Assembly (NCBI RefSeq): GCF_009905545.1
Contig: NZ_JAAALB010000020.1
Coordinates: 56,699-120,698 of the forward strand
Length of the DNA stretch: 64,000 nucleotides
Reading direction: 5' to 3'
From: Cellulophaga sp. BC115SP
GTDB taxonomy: Bacteria; Bacteroidota; Bacteroidia; Cytophagales; Spirosomataceae
Every line of letters begins with the position of its first letter. Positions within the stretch are counted from its first letter, which is position 1. The translations under genes were made by a program, and so were the position numbers. The notes beneath the pieces are model-generated. The model searched no databases, was not told the origin of the DNA, and worked only from the letters and a program-made list of their open reading frames with translations. Positions 9,222 through 17,037 of the stretch are shown here, piece by piece.

Positions 9222-10112
9222 ATGAAAAATAGAATTATCAATTATTCGGGGCTTTATGGCGATGCGCAACGACGTTGGTTACCTGACTTTGTGCATTGTG
9301 AACCTTTGGAGGCTCGCAGTCAATTACATAACTGGCAAATAGAATCTCATATCCATACCGATTTGTGGCAAATATTCTGTCTGGAAGACGGTGAAGCTAA
9401 AATTATCAGTGCGCATCATACTTGGCAAACGCAGGGAATGACCTTGGTTATCATTCCGCCAAACACCTTGCATGGTTTCGAGTTTGTGGCTGGTTTATCG
9501 GGGATAGTGCTTACGGTATCGTCGTCCTATTGGGATAGGTTGTTGCAAACTGCACCAACGATTAGCTTGGCTTTTCAGGAAATGAGTTGTTTACTGTTAG
9601 ATAAAATCCCTGATAACTTTCAGAAAATCAAAAAGTTAATTGAGAAAATTAGAGAAGAGGAAAACAGTACATATTTAGAAAAAAACTTTTCTATTCAGGC
9701 CACTTTAGGCATGATTTGTATTGAGATTTTTCGATTAGCGAGCGCTCAAAACAACCAGAAACTAGTTAGTAATCAGCGTAGTTTGTCGATTTATCGAAAC
9801 TTTGTCAAAAGCATTAAAGAATCCTACAGTCCTCAAAAAAGTATTACGCAATATGCTGAAGAACAGAAAATTACGATTGTACATCTCAATCGGGTTTGTC
9901 GCAATGTAACCGACAAATCTGCTATTCAATGTGTGCATGATTTTTTTGTAGAAGAGGCTAAAAAATACCTTTTGTACACCAATTTGAGTATTGCAGAAGT
10001 GGCATATCAGGTCAATTTTGATGACCCAGCATATTTTTCAAGGCTCTTTAAAAAAGTGGTAGGACTATCTCCAAAAGACTTTAAAGAGAAAAGTAGAAAT
10101 CTCTATTTTTGA
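9222..10112 (+). CDS. AraC-family regulator, PobR-like (probable activator of pobA/pca)
   Basis: A 296-residue AraC/XylS protein. Residues about 25-110 form a cupin-like sensing domain (LWQIFCLEDGEAKII, TLVIIPPNTLHGFEF). Residues about 195-296 form the two-HTH DNA-binding domain, ending with the family signature around YQVNFDDPAYFSRLFKKVVG. It is divergent from pobA with a 216-base shared control region that holds a 21-base-spaced direct repeat. AraC-type PobR regulators that sense 4-hydroxybenzoate are known in proteobacteria. The analogous role here is inferred from position; the family is certain. Confidence 0.88.
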   Translation: MKNRIINYSGLYGDAQRRWLPDFVHCEPLEARSQLHNWQIESHIHTDLWQIFCLEDGEAKIISAHHTWQTQGMTLVIIPPNTLHGFEFVAGLSGIVLTVSSSYWDRLLQTAPTISLAFQEMSCLLLDKIPDNFQKIKKLIEKIREEENSTYLEKNFSIQATLGMICIEIFRLASAQNNQKLVSNQRSLSIYRNFVKSIKESYSPQKSITQYAEEQKITIVHLNRVCRNVTDKSAIQCVHDFFVEEAKKYLLYTNLSIAEVAYQVNFDDPAYFSRLFKKVVGLSPKDFKEKSRNLYF

Positions 10113-10194
10113 CTTTTATCGTAGAAAACTCCCTTGAAGGAATTAAACTATATTGATTGATTTTACCTAAAATAGTAAACCCTAAACTTGTAAA

Positions 10195-11103
10195 ATGGCA
10201 CAGAAACAGGCTATTGCTAAGATTCCAGTATTAAATCCCTCCCAATTTGATGAATATTTGTTTGGAACTTGGAAGCCTGTGGTATCCAAAGTATATGACC
10301 AATTTCATATCGAGCGAGTCGAACATTATAAGACTCACCTGCAATTGCCTTTGCAGCCACATCGTCGATTGGTATATTTTATGATTTTTTTGACAAAAGG
10401 AAAAGTGCTACGAAGTAAAGGGCTGACGCAATACGAAATAGGACCGAATACATTGTTTGCTTTACCTTCCGACCAGATAACCTCTATTGAATCTGTCAGT
10501 GAGGATGCCGAAGGGTATTATCTTCATTTTTTACCCGAAATATTTCAACAAAAAAGATTTAATCTTCCTGTTTTTAAAGAGCTTCCCTTCTTCCAACTTA
10601 CGGGAAATCCTGTATTTGAATTAATTGAAAATAAGCAAGTTATTGAGCTGTTTGAGTTGATTTTACAAGAATATAAAAAGAATCAACCCGAGCGATTTGA
10701 ACTTTTACCTTTGTATTTAACTACCCTTCTAACTGAATTTAAATTACAAGAAAAGAGTCAGCCAAGATCTCTTCAAAATGCTGCTACTCACCTGACTCAA
10801 CGCTACAAAGATGCTTTGTCAAGTTTGATTTATGAGAAAAAATCAGTTCAGGAATTTGCCGAATATTTATCTGTATCACCCAACCATTTACACAAATCTG
10901 TTAAAATAACTACAGGAAAATCAGCACATGAATTGCTAGAGGAAATGAGAATTTTGGAAGCAAAAGTCTTACTGAGTCAAACAGATTTGAGTATTGGAGA
11001 AATTGCCTTTCGTTTGGGAAAAGTTGACCCCAGCGACTTTAGTCGTTTTTTTAAAGCAAAAACACTTTTAACTCCAAAACAATATAGAAATAATTCTAAT
11101 TGA
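10195..11103 (+). CDS. AraC-family regulator with cupin-like N-terminus
   Basis: A 302-residue protein with an N-terminal cupin-like half (RRLVYFMIFLTKGKVLRSKG, IGPNTLFALPSDQI) and a C-terminal AraC HTH domain at about residues 205-300, including SVQEFAEYLSVSPNHLHKSV and IGEIAFRLGKVDPSDFSRFFK. It lies 82 bases after the PobR-like gene and ahead of the plus-strand hydroxycinnamate-type genes. It may therefore control those, with the first regulator controlling pobA-pca. No ligand can be deduced from the sequence. Confidence 0.85.
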   Translation: MAQKQAIAKIPVLNPSQFDEYLFGTWKPVVSKVYDQFHIERVEHYKTHLQLPLQPHRRLVYFMIFLTKGKVLRSKGLTQYEIGPNTLFALPSDQITSIESVSEDAEGYYLHFLPEIFQQKRFNLPVFKELPFFQLTGNPVFELIENKQVIELFELILQEYKKNQPERFELLPLYLTTLLTEFKLQEKSQPRSLQNAATHLTQRYKDALSSLIYEKKSVQEFAEYLSVSPNHLHKSVKITTGKSAHELLEEMRILEAKVLLSQTDLSIGEIAFRLGKVDPSDFSRFFKAKTLLTPKQYRNNSN

Positions 11104-11267
11104 TTGTTTTTGCATAATATTACCTTGAAATAGCCTATTTATTCTCTTCCAAACGCTACAATTTTGTATCACCCTTGAGTACAACACTTTAAATAATCAA
11201 ACGGCGATAACGTCATTTGAAAAAATACTAAAATACCCCTTCAATCCAATTTTAATACTCATTAACT

Positions 11268-12374
11268 ATGAAACCTCCTTTTAGAGCTGACCATGTGGGA
11301 AGTTTGCTTCGCACTGCGTCTGTAAAAACAAATCGTCATGAGTGGAAATTAGGCAATCTTCCAGCCGAAGAATTACGAGCTATTGAAGATGCTGCTATTC
11401 TGGAAACCGTCAAAAAGCTTGAATCGACAGGTATGAAGGCTATTACTGATGGTGAATTTCGCAGAGATTATTTCCATTTAGACTTTTTGAAAGAGCTTGC
11501 GGGGGTGACAGTAACAGGAGGTATGGACGCCAATCCAAACGCTAAAGTGGCTGAAGATGGCTTCAAACCTCCTGTATTGAGTGTAACAGGAAAGCTTCAG
11601 CACCAAAAAGATATTCAAGTCGCAGATTTTAATTACCTAAAATCTATCGTTACCCAAACCCCCAAAGTAAGTATTCCGTCGCCAACGATGATTCACTTTC
11701 GTGGTGGTCGCAAATCGATTGACATTCAGGCTTACCCAGATATGGATGAGTTTTTCCATGATTTGTCAAAAGCTTATAAACAAGAGATAGATCACTTATA
11801 TGCTGCTGGATTACGCTATTTACAATTGGATGATACCAATTTGGCATATTTGTGCGATCCAAAAATGCGAGCTGCCGCAGCAGAAAGAGGCGAAGATCCT
11901 AACGAATTGCCACGAACGTATGCGGCACTCATCAATTCGGTAATTGACGATAGACCAAGTGATTTAACCGTTGGAATTCACCTTTGCCGTGGAAATTATA
12001 GAAGTACTTGGTTTGCTGAAGGAGGCTATGAACCTGTAGCGGAAATTTTGTTCAACGAAATCAATGTAGATGCGTATTTCTTGGAATATGATGATGAAAG
12101 AAGTGGTGATTTTGCTCCTTTGAGATTTGTCCCTAAAAACAAACATGTGGTTTTGGGAATCATTTCTTCAAAGGTTAAAGAGCTAGAAAATATTGATGAT
12201 TTATGCAAACGTATTGACGAGGCGGCGCAATATATGCCACTCGAAAACCTCTGTGTGAGCCCACAATGTGGTTTTTCTTCGACACACCACGGAAATGACC
12301 TAACTCATGACGACCAATGGCGTAAGATTGAATTGGTCGTAAATACTGCCATCAAAGTTTGGGGAGAAGCCTGA
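11268..12374 (+). CDS. MetE C-terminal-domain-like zinc methyltransferase family protein (YxjG/YxjH-like)
   Basis: A 368-residue protein homologous to the catalytic half of cobalamin-independent methionine synthase; the N-terminal half of full-length MetE is absent. The zinc-ligand set is preserved by motif: His238 and Cys240 in HLCRGN, Glu273 in LEYDDER and Cys334 in SPQCGFSST. Other hallmarks are the N-terminal RADHVGSLLR, ITDGEFRRDYFH and LQLDDTNLAYL. Stand-alone homologues of this type are usually annotated as 5-methyltetrahydropteroyltriglutamate-homocysteine methyltransferases, but many have unproven substrates. It is the first gene of the plus-strand aromatic run, so a link to methyl groups released from methoxylated aromatics is conceivable. 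No O-demethylase gene is visible here. Confidence 0.82.
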   Translation: MKPPFRADHVGSLLRTASVKTNRHEWKLGNLPAEELRAIEDAAILETVKKLESTGMKAITDGEFRRDYFHLDFLKELAGVTVTGGMDANPNAKVAEDGFKPPVLSVTGKLQHQKDIQVADFNYLKSIVTQTPKVSIPSPTMIHFRGGRKSIDIQAYPDMDEFFHDLSKAYKQEIDHLYAAGLRYLQLDDTNLAYLCDPKMRAAAAERGEDPNELPRTYAALINSVIDDRPSDLTVGIHLCRGNYRSTWFAEGGYEPVAEILFNEINVDAYFLEYDDERSGDFAPLRFVPKNKHVVLGIISSKVKELENIDDLCKRIDEAAQYMPLENLCVSPQCGFSSTHHGNDLTHDDQWRKIELVVNTAIKVWGEA

Positions 12375-12463
12375 AACGATTGTTGAGTAGGGATTTTTGA
12401 TGGTAGAAATTTCGACAAAATTTAAAATTATTCTCTGAATAGATAGAAGAATCTCAAACGGTT

Positions 12464-13585
12464 ATGTTTAAAAAAATATTTCTTTTGCTATTGCTCGCAC
12501 ACAGTCTTGTGGCGCAAGTAGCGAAGGTTGATTCTGGACAACTTAATGGGGCAAGATACCGTATTCTTTTTCCTCCCAACTGGAAAGGTAAATTGGTGAT
12601 GTATGCACATGGGTATGAGTTTATGGGTACGAAACCGCTACAAAGCCAGAACCCTGAGTTTATCAGTCGCATGAGTCCATTCTTGTCAAGAGGTTTTGCT
12701 GTGGCTGCGTCTGATTACCAATACCAAGGTTTTGCGCTTCCGCAAGGGGTAGATGATACCGAAAGTTTAAGGCAATATTTTGTGAAGCAATACGGAAAAC
12801 CTGACTCTACGTTTATGGTTGGACATTCGATGGGCGGTGGTATTACGGTGGCTACTATCGAAAATTTTGGCGAAAACTATCACGGAGGTTTACCACTTTG
12901 TCCTTTGTCAAGTAGACCTTATTTACAGTGTCGCAAAGAATTTGACATGTATGCGACCTTCAATGGGCTGTTTCCAGGCATAGTGCCATCACTCAAAGAG
13001 ATTTTTGATTTAAGCAAAAAGCCTAGTCCAAGTGAAGGAGGTCGTGCAATGGTCGCAAAGGCGATGGCTATTCGTAAGGCAATTGTTAGTAAAGATTCGC
13101 TTTTGGCGGTGGCTTTTGCCAAACGTTTTGATTTAAAACTAGATGATTTGCCATTTTCGCTATTTTTTAATGAAAATGTACTCAGGGACTTAGCTCAAAA
13201 ATCGGGTGGAAATCCTTTTGATAATACCAATACCGTTTACAGTGGCTTTCCAGATAATGATTTAGTCAATCATAAAGCAGAACGATTGGAGGCAAATGTA
13301 AATCCGAATATGATTTTTGGAAAATATGATCGAACAGGCAATATCAATAAACCCGTCTTTTTGCTCCACACTGTTTATGACCAATTGATTCCGCCGACTT
13401 ATGGCGTAGTAAATTTTGAAAATATGGTGCATCATCAGCAGAAAGACCAGTTTTTCAAAGTGCGATATACCACAGGACAAGGGCATTGTGTATTTACGGC
13501 TCAACAAACGGGTACTGCATTTGATGAATTGCGAAACTGGGTAAAATCGGGTCAAAAACCAGCTGGAGATATTTGGATGAAATAA
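12464..13585 (+). CDS. secreted alpha/beta hydrolase, possible ester-cleaving enzyme
   Basis: A 373-residue serine hydrolase with a signal peptide ending near LVAQ (residues 1-18). The nucleophile elbow is GHSMGG with Ser122, the oxyanion strand is LVMYAHGYEFMG, and a late VYDQLIPP (acid) and GQGHCVF (histidine) complete a plausible triad. The substrate is unknown. Its place directly before the amidohydrolase (16-base gap) and inside a hydroxycinnamate-type gene run suggests it frees phenolic acids from esters outside the cytoplasm; that is inference. A peptidase or lipase role cannot be excluded. Confidence 0.78.
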   Translation: MFKKIFLLLLLAHSLVAQVAKVDSGQLNGARYRILFPPNWKGKLVMYAHGYEFMGTKPLQSQNPEFISRMSPFLSRGFAVAASDYQYQGFALPQGVDDTESLRQYFVKQYGKPDSTFMVGHSMGGGITVATIENFGENYHGGLPLCPLSSRPYLQCRKEFDMYATFNGLFPGIVPSLKEIFDLSKKPSPSEGGRAMVAKAMAIRKAIVSKDSLLAVAFAKRFDLKLDDLPFSLFFNENVLRDLAQKSGGNPFDNTNTVYSGFPDNDLVNHKAERLEANVNPNMIFGKYDRTGNINKPVFLLHTVYDQLIPPTYGVVNFENMVHHQQKDQFFKVRYTTGQGHCVFTAQQTGTAFDELRNWVKSGQKPAGDIWMK

Positions 13586-13601
13586 ACACTTGTAGAAAGA
13601 T

Positions 13602-14474
13602 ATGATTGATATTCAGAAAGTTGTTGCTATTGATGTACATACGCATGCCGAAGTATCGTGTTGTCAACCTCACGATGATTATCGTAGTGAGTTTGATGAA
13701 GCTTTTGCGAAATATTTCAAATCAGATAAACGCCCTACGATTCAGGAAACGGCAGATTATTATCGTGAGCGTAATATGGCCTTTGTAATGTTTACGGTAG
13801 ATTCAGAATTTAATGTTGGAAAACGCCGAATTCCGAATATCGAAGTAGCTGAAGGCGCATTAAAGAATGATGATGTCATGATTGCTTTTGCGAGTATCGA
13901 CCCTCATAAAGGACGTATGGGAGCACGTGAAGCAAGAGATTTGATTGAAAATTATGGCGTCAAAGGCTTTAAGTTTCATCCGACAGTACAGGGTTTTTAT
14001 CCACAAGATAAAATGGCGTATCATTTATACGAAGTCATTGCTGAATACCAATTGCCAATGCTTTTTCACTCAGGACATTCTGGATTTGGAAGTGGGGTTC
14101 GTGGCGGTGGCGGACTTCGGTTAGAATACTCAAACCCGATTCATTTGGATGATGTAGCGATAGACTTTCCTGATTGTCCGATTATCATTGCGCATCCGAG
14201 TTGGCCTTGGCAGGACGAAGCCTTGTCTGTGGCCATGCACAAACCCAATGTGTATATTGATTTGAGTGGCTGGTCGCCCAAGTATTTTCCGCCACAATTA
14301 GTTCAGTATGCCAATACCTTACTCAAGGACAGAATGCTTTTTGGAACAGATTTTCCCTTAATTACTCCAGAAAGATGGATCAAAGATTTTGACGAAGCTG
14401 GTTTCAAAGAACAAGTAAAACCTTTGATCCTGAAAGAAAATGCCATTAAGATGCTTAAGCTACAAAAGAATTGA
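13602..14474 (+). CDS. amidohydrolase-2 family protein, candidate CouO-type beta-ketoacyl-CoA hydrolase
   Basis: A 290-residue TIM-barrel metal hydrolase. The metal-binding pattern is present: His13 and His15 (DVHTHAE), His126 (FKFHPT), His156 and His159 (LFHSGHSG), His198 (IIAHPSW) and Asp250 (LFGTDFP). Related proteins include gamma-resorcylate/ACMS decarboxylases and CouO of Rhodococcus jostii, which hydrolyses 4-hydroxyphenyl-beta-ketopropionyl-CoA. The neighbours supply exactly the partners CouO needs: transporter, crotonase, CoA ligase and SDR. The CouO role is therefore the best inference. A decarboxylase acting on a hydroxybenzoate remains the main alternative. Its stop lies at the start of a long inverted repeat. 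Confidence 0.75.
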   Translation: MIDIQKVVAIDVHTHAEVSCCQPHDDYRSEFDEAFAKYFKSDKRPTIQETADYYRERNMAFVMFTVDSEFNVGKRRIPNIEVAEGALKNDDVMIAFASIDPHKGRMGAREARDLIENYGVKGFKFHPTVQGFYPQDKMAYHLYEVIAEYQLPMLFHSGHSGFGSGVRGGGGLRLEYSNPIHLDDVAIDFPDCPIIIAHPSWPWQDEALSVAMHKPNVYIDLSGWSPKYFPPQLVQYANTLLKDRMLFGTDFPLITPERWIKDFDEAGFKEQVKPLILKENAIKMLKLQKN

Positions 14475-14543
14475 GAATTGCGAATGAGTGAATTGTGAAT
14501 TTTTTAAAGTGGAATAATTCACAATTCACTCATTCGCAATTCT
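14474..14543. repeat. 28-bp perfect inverted repeat between amidohydrolase and transporter genes
   Basis: The arms 14474-14501 and 14516-14543 are perfect reverse complements of 28 bases separated by a 14-base A/T-rich spacer. The repeat fills nearly the whole intergenic space: the left arm starts on the last base of the upstream stop codon, and the right arm ends 18 bases before the next ATG. It has no U-tract. It could be an mRNA-stabilising or attenuating hairpin, or a member of a dispersed repeat family (core AATTGTGAATT). Confidence 0.85.
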
Positions 14544-14561
14544 TAACTAAATCAATAATTT

Positions 14562-15854
14562 ATGTCCCACTTAACGTTGAATCAACCTGCGAAGATGACT
14601 TCTTTGCAATATAGTAGCATATTGGTTTGTTTTTTGATGAATATGCTAGATGGTATGGATGTGATGGTTATTTCGTATGCAGCACCAGCTATCACCAAAG
14701 CGTGGAATATCGGCGCAGAAGCGTTGGGGTTGGTATTTAGTTCGGGATTGGTGGGAATGTCGGTTGGTGCTTTGATGATTGCACCTTATGCAGATCGATT
14801 TGGTCGCAAAAAAATGATGATAATAAGTGGGCTTCTCATGGGAGTTACCATCTTTATTACCTCTTTTGCTGGCTCTATTAATCAATTGATTTTCTTTCGT
14901 TTTATCAATGGTCTTGGAATTGGGTGTATGCTGGCAAGCACCGCTGCACTAACTTCTGAGTATGCACCAAGTAAAACTAAAGATTTTTGGGTGAGTTTTG
15001 CGCTATCAGGCTATCCGATTGGTGCCGTTTTATCAGGAATTGTAGCGGCCAAAATTATTCCTACTTATGGTTGGCATTCGATTTTTCAATTAGCAGGATG
15101 TTGTACATTAGCTTCTGTACCAGTAGTTTACTTCTTTCTGGCAGAATCTTTAGAATTCTATTTAAAGTCTCAGCCCCTTGGAGCTTTGGAAAAAGCCAAT
15201 GATTTACTCGTGAAAATGGGAAGAGAATCCATTTCAACATTACCCGAAAAACCACAGGTTCATCAGAAAGTACCAATTAAATTATTATTAAGTCAAGAAT
15301 TTAGAATTTCAACTTTTCAATTATGGATAGCTTTGTTTTTATCCTTTGCCACACTCTATTTCTTGACCAGTTGGATACCAAAATTGGCATCTACCGCAGG
15401 ACTATCTATTGAGCTTGCCATTTATGCTGGAACCGTTTTTAACTTAGGAGCATTTGTAGGAATCATTACGCAAGGATATTTTTCAAGTAAATATGGATTG
15501 AAAAAAACGATAGGAACCATATTGGTGCTAACAGCGATTTTGATGGCCATTTTCAAGGTCTTTGTTGGAACAGATTGGATACTCTTGGTATTCGGACTAC
15601 TTGGGTTTGGTATACAAGGAGGCTTTGTAGGTTTGTATGCCGTTTCGGCACGTATATACCCAACCGAATTTCGAACTACAGGCGTTGGTTGGTCAATTGG
15701 GATTGGTCGACTAGGAGGCATTATTGGTCCAGCCGTTGGTGGAGTTTTAATTGGATTAGGATTATCAATGAGTACCAACTTCTTGATTTTTGCTATTCCA
15801 ACAGCCCTTGCAGGACTTATGACTTGGTATTTGTCAACTGATAAGGTTAGTTAA
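14562..15854 (+). CDS. MFS transporter, aromatic acid:H+ symporter (AAHS) type
   Basis: A 430-residue, roughly 12-segment major-facilitator protein. Helix 1 carries the charged motif of aromatic acid:H+ symporters (DGMD, with Asp30 and Asp33) followed by SYAAPAI. The cytoplasmic loop motif ADRFGRKK is at residues 77-84. Relatives include PcaK, BenK and CouT. It probably imports 4-hydroxybenzoate or hydroxycinnamates across the inner membrane with protons, supplying the CoA ligase and PobA. A second signal of aromatic use is its position between the amidohydrolase and the crotonase. The exact substrate cannot be read from the sequence. Confidence 0.88.
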   Translation: MSHLTLNQPAKMTSLQYSSILVCFLMNMLDGMDVMVISYAAPAITKAWNIGAEALGLVFSSGLVGMSVGALMIAPYADRFGRKKMMIISGLLMGVTIFITSFAGSINQLIFFRFINGLGIGCMLASTAALTSEYAPSKTKDFWVSFALSGYPIGAVLSGIVAAKIIPTYGWHSIFQLAGCCTLASVPVVYFFLAESLEFYLKSQPLGALEKANDLLVKMGRESISTLPEKPQVHQKVPIKLLLSQEFRISTFQLWIALFLSFATLYFLTSWIPKLASTAGLSIELAIYAGTVFNLGAFVGIITQGYFSSKYGLKKTIGTILVLTAILMAIFKVFVGTDWILLVFGLLGFGIQGGFVGLYAVSARIYPTEFRTTGVGWSIGIGRLGGIIGPAVGGVLIGLGLSMSTNFLIFAIPTALAGLMTWYLSTDKVS

Positions 15855-16211
15855 AAAGTTAGAGGGCTAATTACTTTTATTTATTTTCAGTACTTTATCA
15901 TGCTAAAGTATGTTTGATAATTTTATATGGTTTTTGTTGAGAAAACAAAATTTCCATTCGCCACTGCTTACTTTTCTTGTCTTGACACAAGAAAAGTAAC
16001 AAAAGAAAGTCAAGAAATCCTAAACTCGCCTGCGGCTCAAACAATAGGATTTCATAAAATCAAACACATAAAATCATGATTAAAGACAAAAAATTATGAT
16101 TTCCTGAAATCTACGGGCTAAAAGCATTTACCGCAGATTTTAAATTCTGTAACCTTACAGCATTTAGTTATCGTAAGAAAAAGCATCAGATACTCAACAA
16201 GAATTTAAGTT
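15855..16211. repeat. 357-base gap holding a palindromic interspersed-repeat-like element
   Basis: No gene was found. A perfect 13-bp inverted repeat TTACTTTTCTTGT / ACAAGAAAAGTAA occupies 15968-15980 and 15987-15999. It is followed by AACAAAAGAAAGTCAAG, a G+C-rich CTCGCCTGCGGCTC patch and the inverted pair AAATCAT/ATGATTT near 16069-16103. This layout (an ACTTTTCTTG palindrome followed by AACAAAAGAAA) is typical of interspersed repeats in Bacteroidota intergenic DNA. It separates the transporter gene from the crotonase gene and may hold a separate promoter for the latter. Confidence 0.55.
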
Positions 16212-16997
16212 ATGATAACGGAAAAATTGATTCCTGATACCTTACAGATACGTGAGGAAGGGGATATTCTATGGATAGGGCTCAATCGTCCAGACAAGCG
16301 AAATGCCTTTAACGATGCGTTGATATTAGGTATTGAAACTGTTTTCGAAAATATTCCTTCGCATATTCGTTGTGCCATAATTTATGGAATTGGCAAGCAT
16401 TTTTCATCAGGTTTGGACTTGTCTGAGCTGAAGGAGAGAGATGCGGTTCAGGGAGTTTTTCATTCAAGAATGTGGCATCGAGTGCTCGAAAAAGTGCAAT
16501 ATGGACCTGTACCCGTAGTTGCAGTATTGCACGGTGCAGTAGTTGGTGGTGGTTTGGAATTAGCAGCGGCTTGCCATATTCGAGTGGCTGATAAAAGTAC
16601 ATTTTATGCTCTTCCCGAAGGACAAAGAGGAATATTTGTTGGGGGTGGCGCTGCTGTTCGACTACCCAAATTAATCGGTATGGCTCGTATGACTGATATG
16701 ATGCTTACGGGTCGTGTGTATTATGCCGAGGAAGGTGAGAGGATTGGTATGGCGCAATACTTGGTTGAGGAAGGACAAGGGAAAGAAAAAGGAAAAGAGG
16801 TTGCTCAAAAAATAGCCTCAAACGCTGGAATGACCAATTATGCCCTTACACATGTATTGCCAAGAATTGTTGACAGTGGGCAAAGTGAAGGACTTTTGTT
16901 AGAAAGTATGATGGCTGCCATAGCGCAAAGTGCTCCTGAAGCAAAACAACGATTAAAGGATTTTTTGGAGGGACGAGCCAAAAAAGTAGGAGAATAA
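16212..16997 (+). CDS. crotonase-family enoyl-CoA hydratase, probable hydroxycinnamoyl-CoA hydratase
   Basis: A 261-residue crotonase. Both catalytic glutamates of the hydratase subgroup are in place: Glu116 in GGGLELAAA and Glu136 in ALPEGQRGI. The oxyanion-hole loop FSSGLDL is at 64-70. It should add water to the 2,3-double bond of a cinnamoyl-CoA-type thioester. It lacks the sequence features I associate with the bifunctional hydratase-lyase (HCHL/Ech), which would release an aldehyde. No vanillin/4-hydroxybenzaldehyde dehydrogenase is seen nearby, which supports a beta-oxidative role before the SDR. The CoA ligase gene follows 40 bases later. Confidence 0.85.
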   Translation: MITEKLIPDTLQIREEGDILWIGLNRPDKRNAFNDALILGIETVFENIPSHIRCAIIYGIGKHFSSGLDLSELKERDAVQGVFHSRMWHRVLEKVQYGPVPVVAVLHGAVVGGGLELAAACHIRVADKSTFYALPEGQRGIFVGGGAAVRLPKLIGMARMTDMMLTGRVYYAEEGERIGMAQYLVEEGQGKEKGKEVAQKIASNAGMTNYALTHVLPRIVDSGQSEGLLLESMMAAIAQSAPEAKQRLKDFLEGRAKKVGE

Positions 16998-17037
16998 ATC
17001 ATCCCTTTTTCCCAAAACATTTTACCTCTTTCAAGTT

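Noticed and set aside
15422..15778. 118-codon minus-strand frame inside the MFS gene
   Set aside because: Proline-rich antisense of membrane helices; no start context and no family.
16212..16997. Crotonase as a feruloyl-CoA hydratase-lyase (vanillin-forming)
   Set aside because: No aldehyde dehydrogenase nearby, an SDR and a CouO-like hydrolase are present, and the sequence looks like a plain hydratase.
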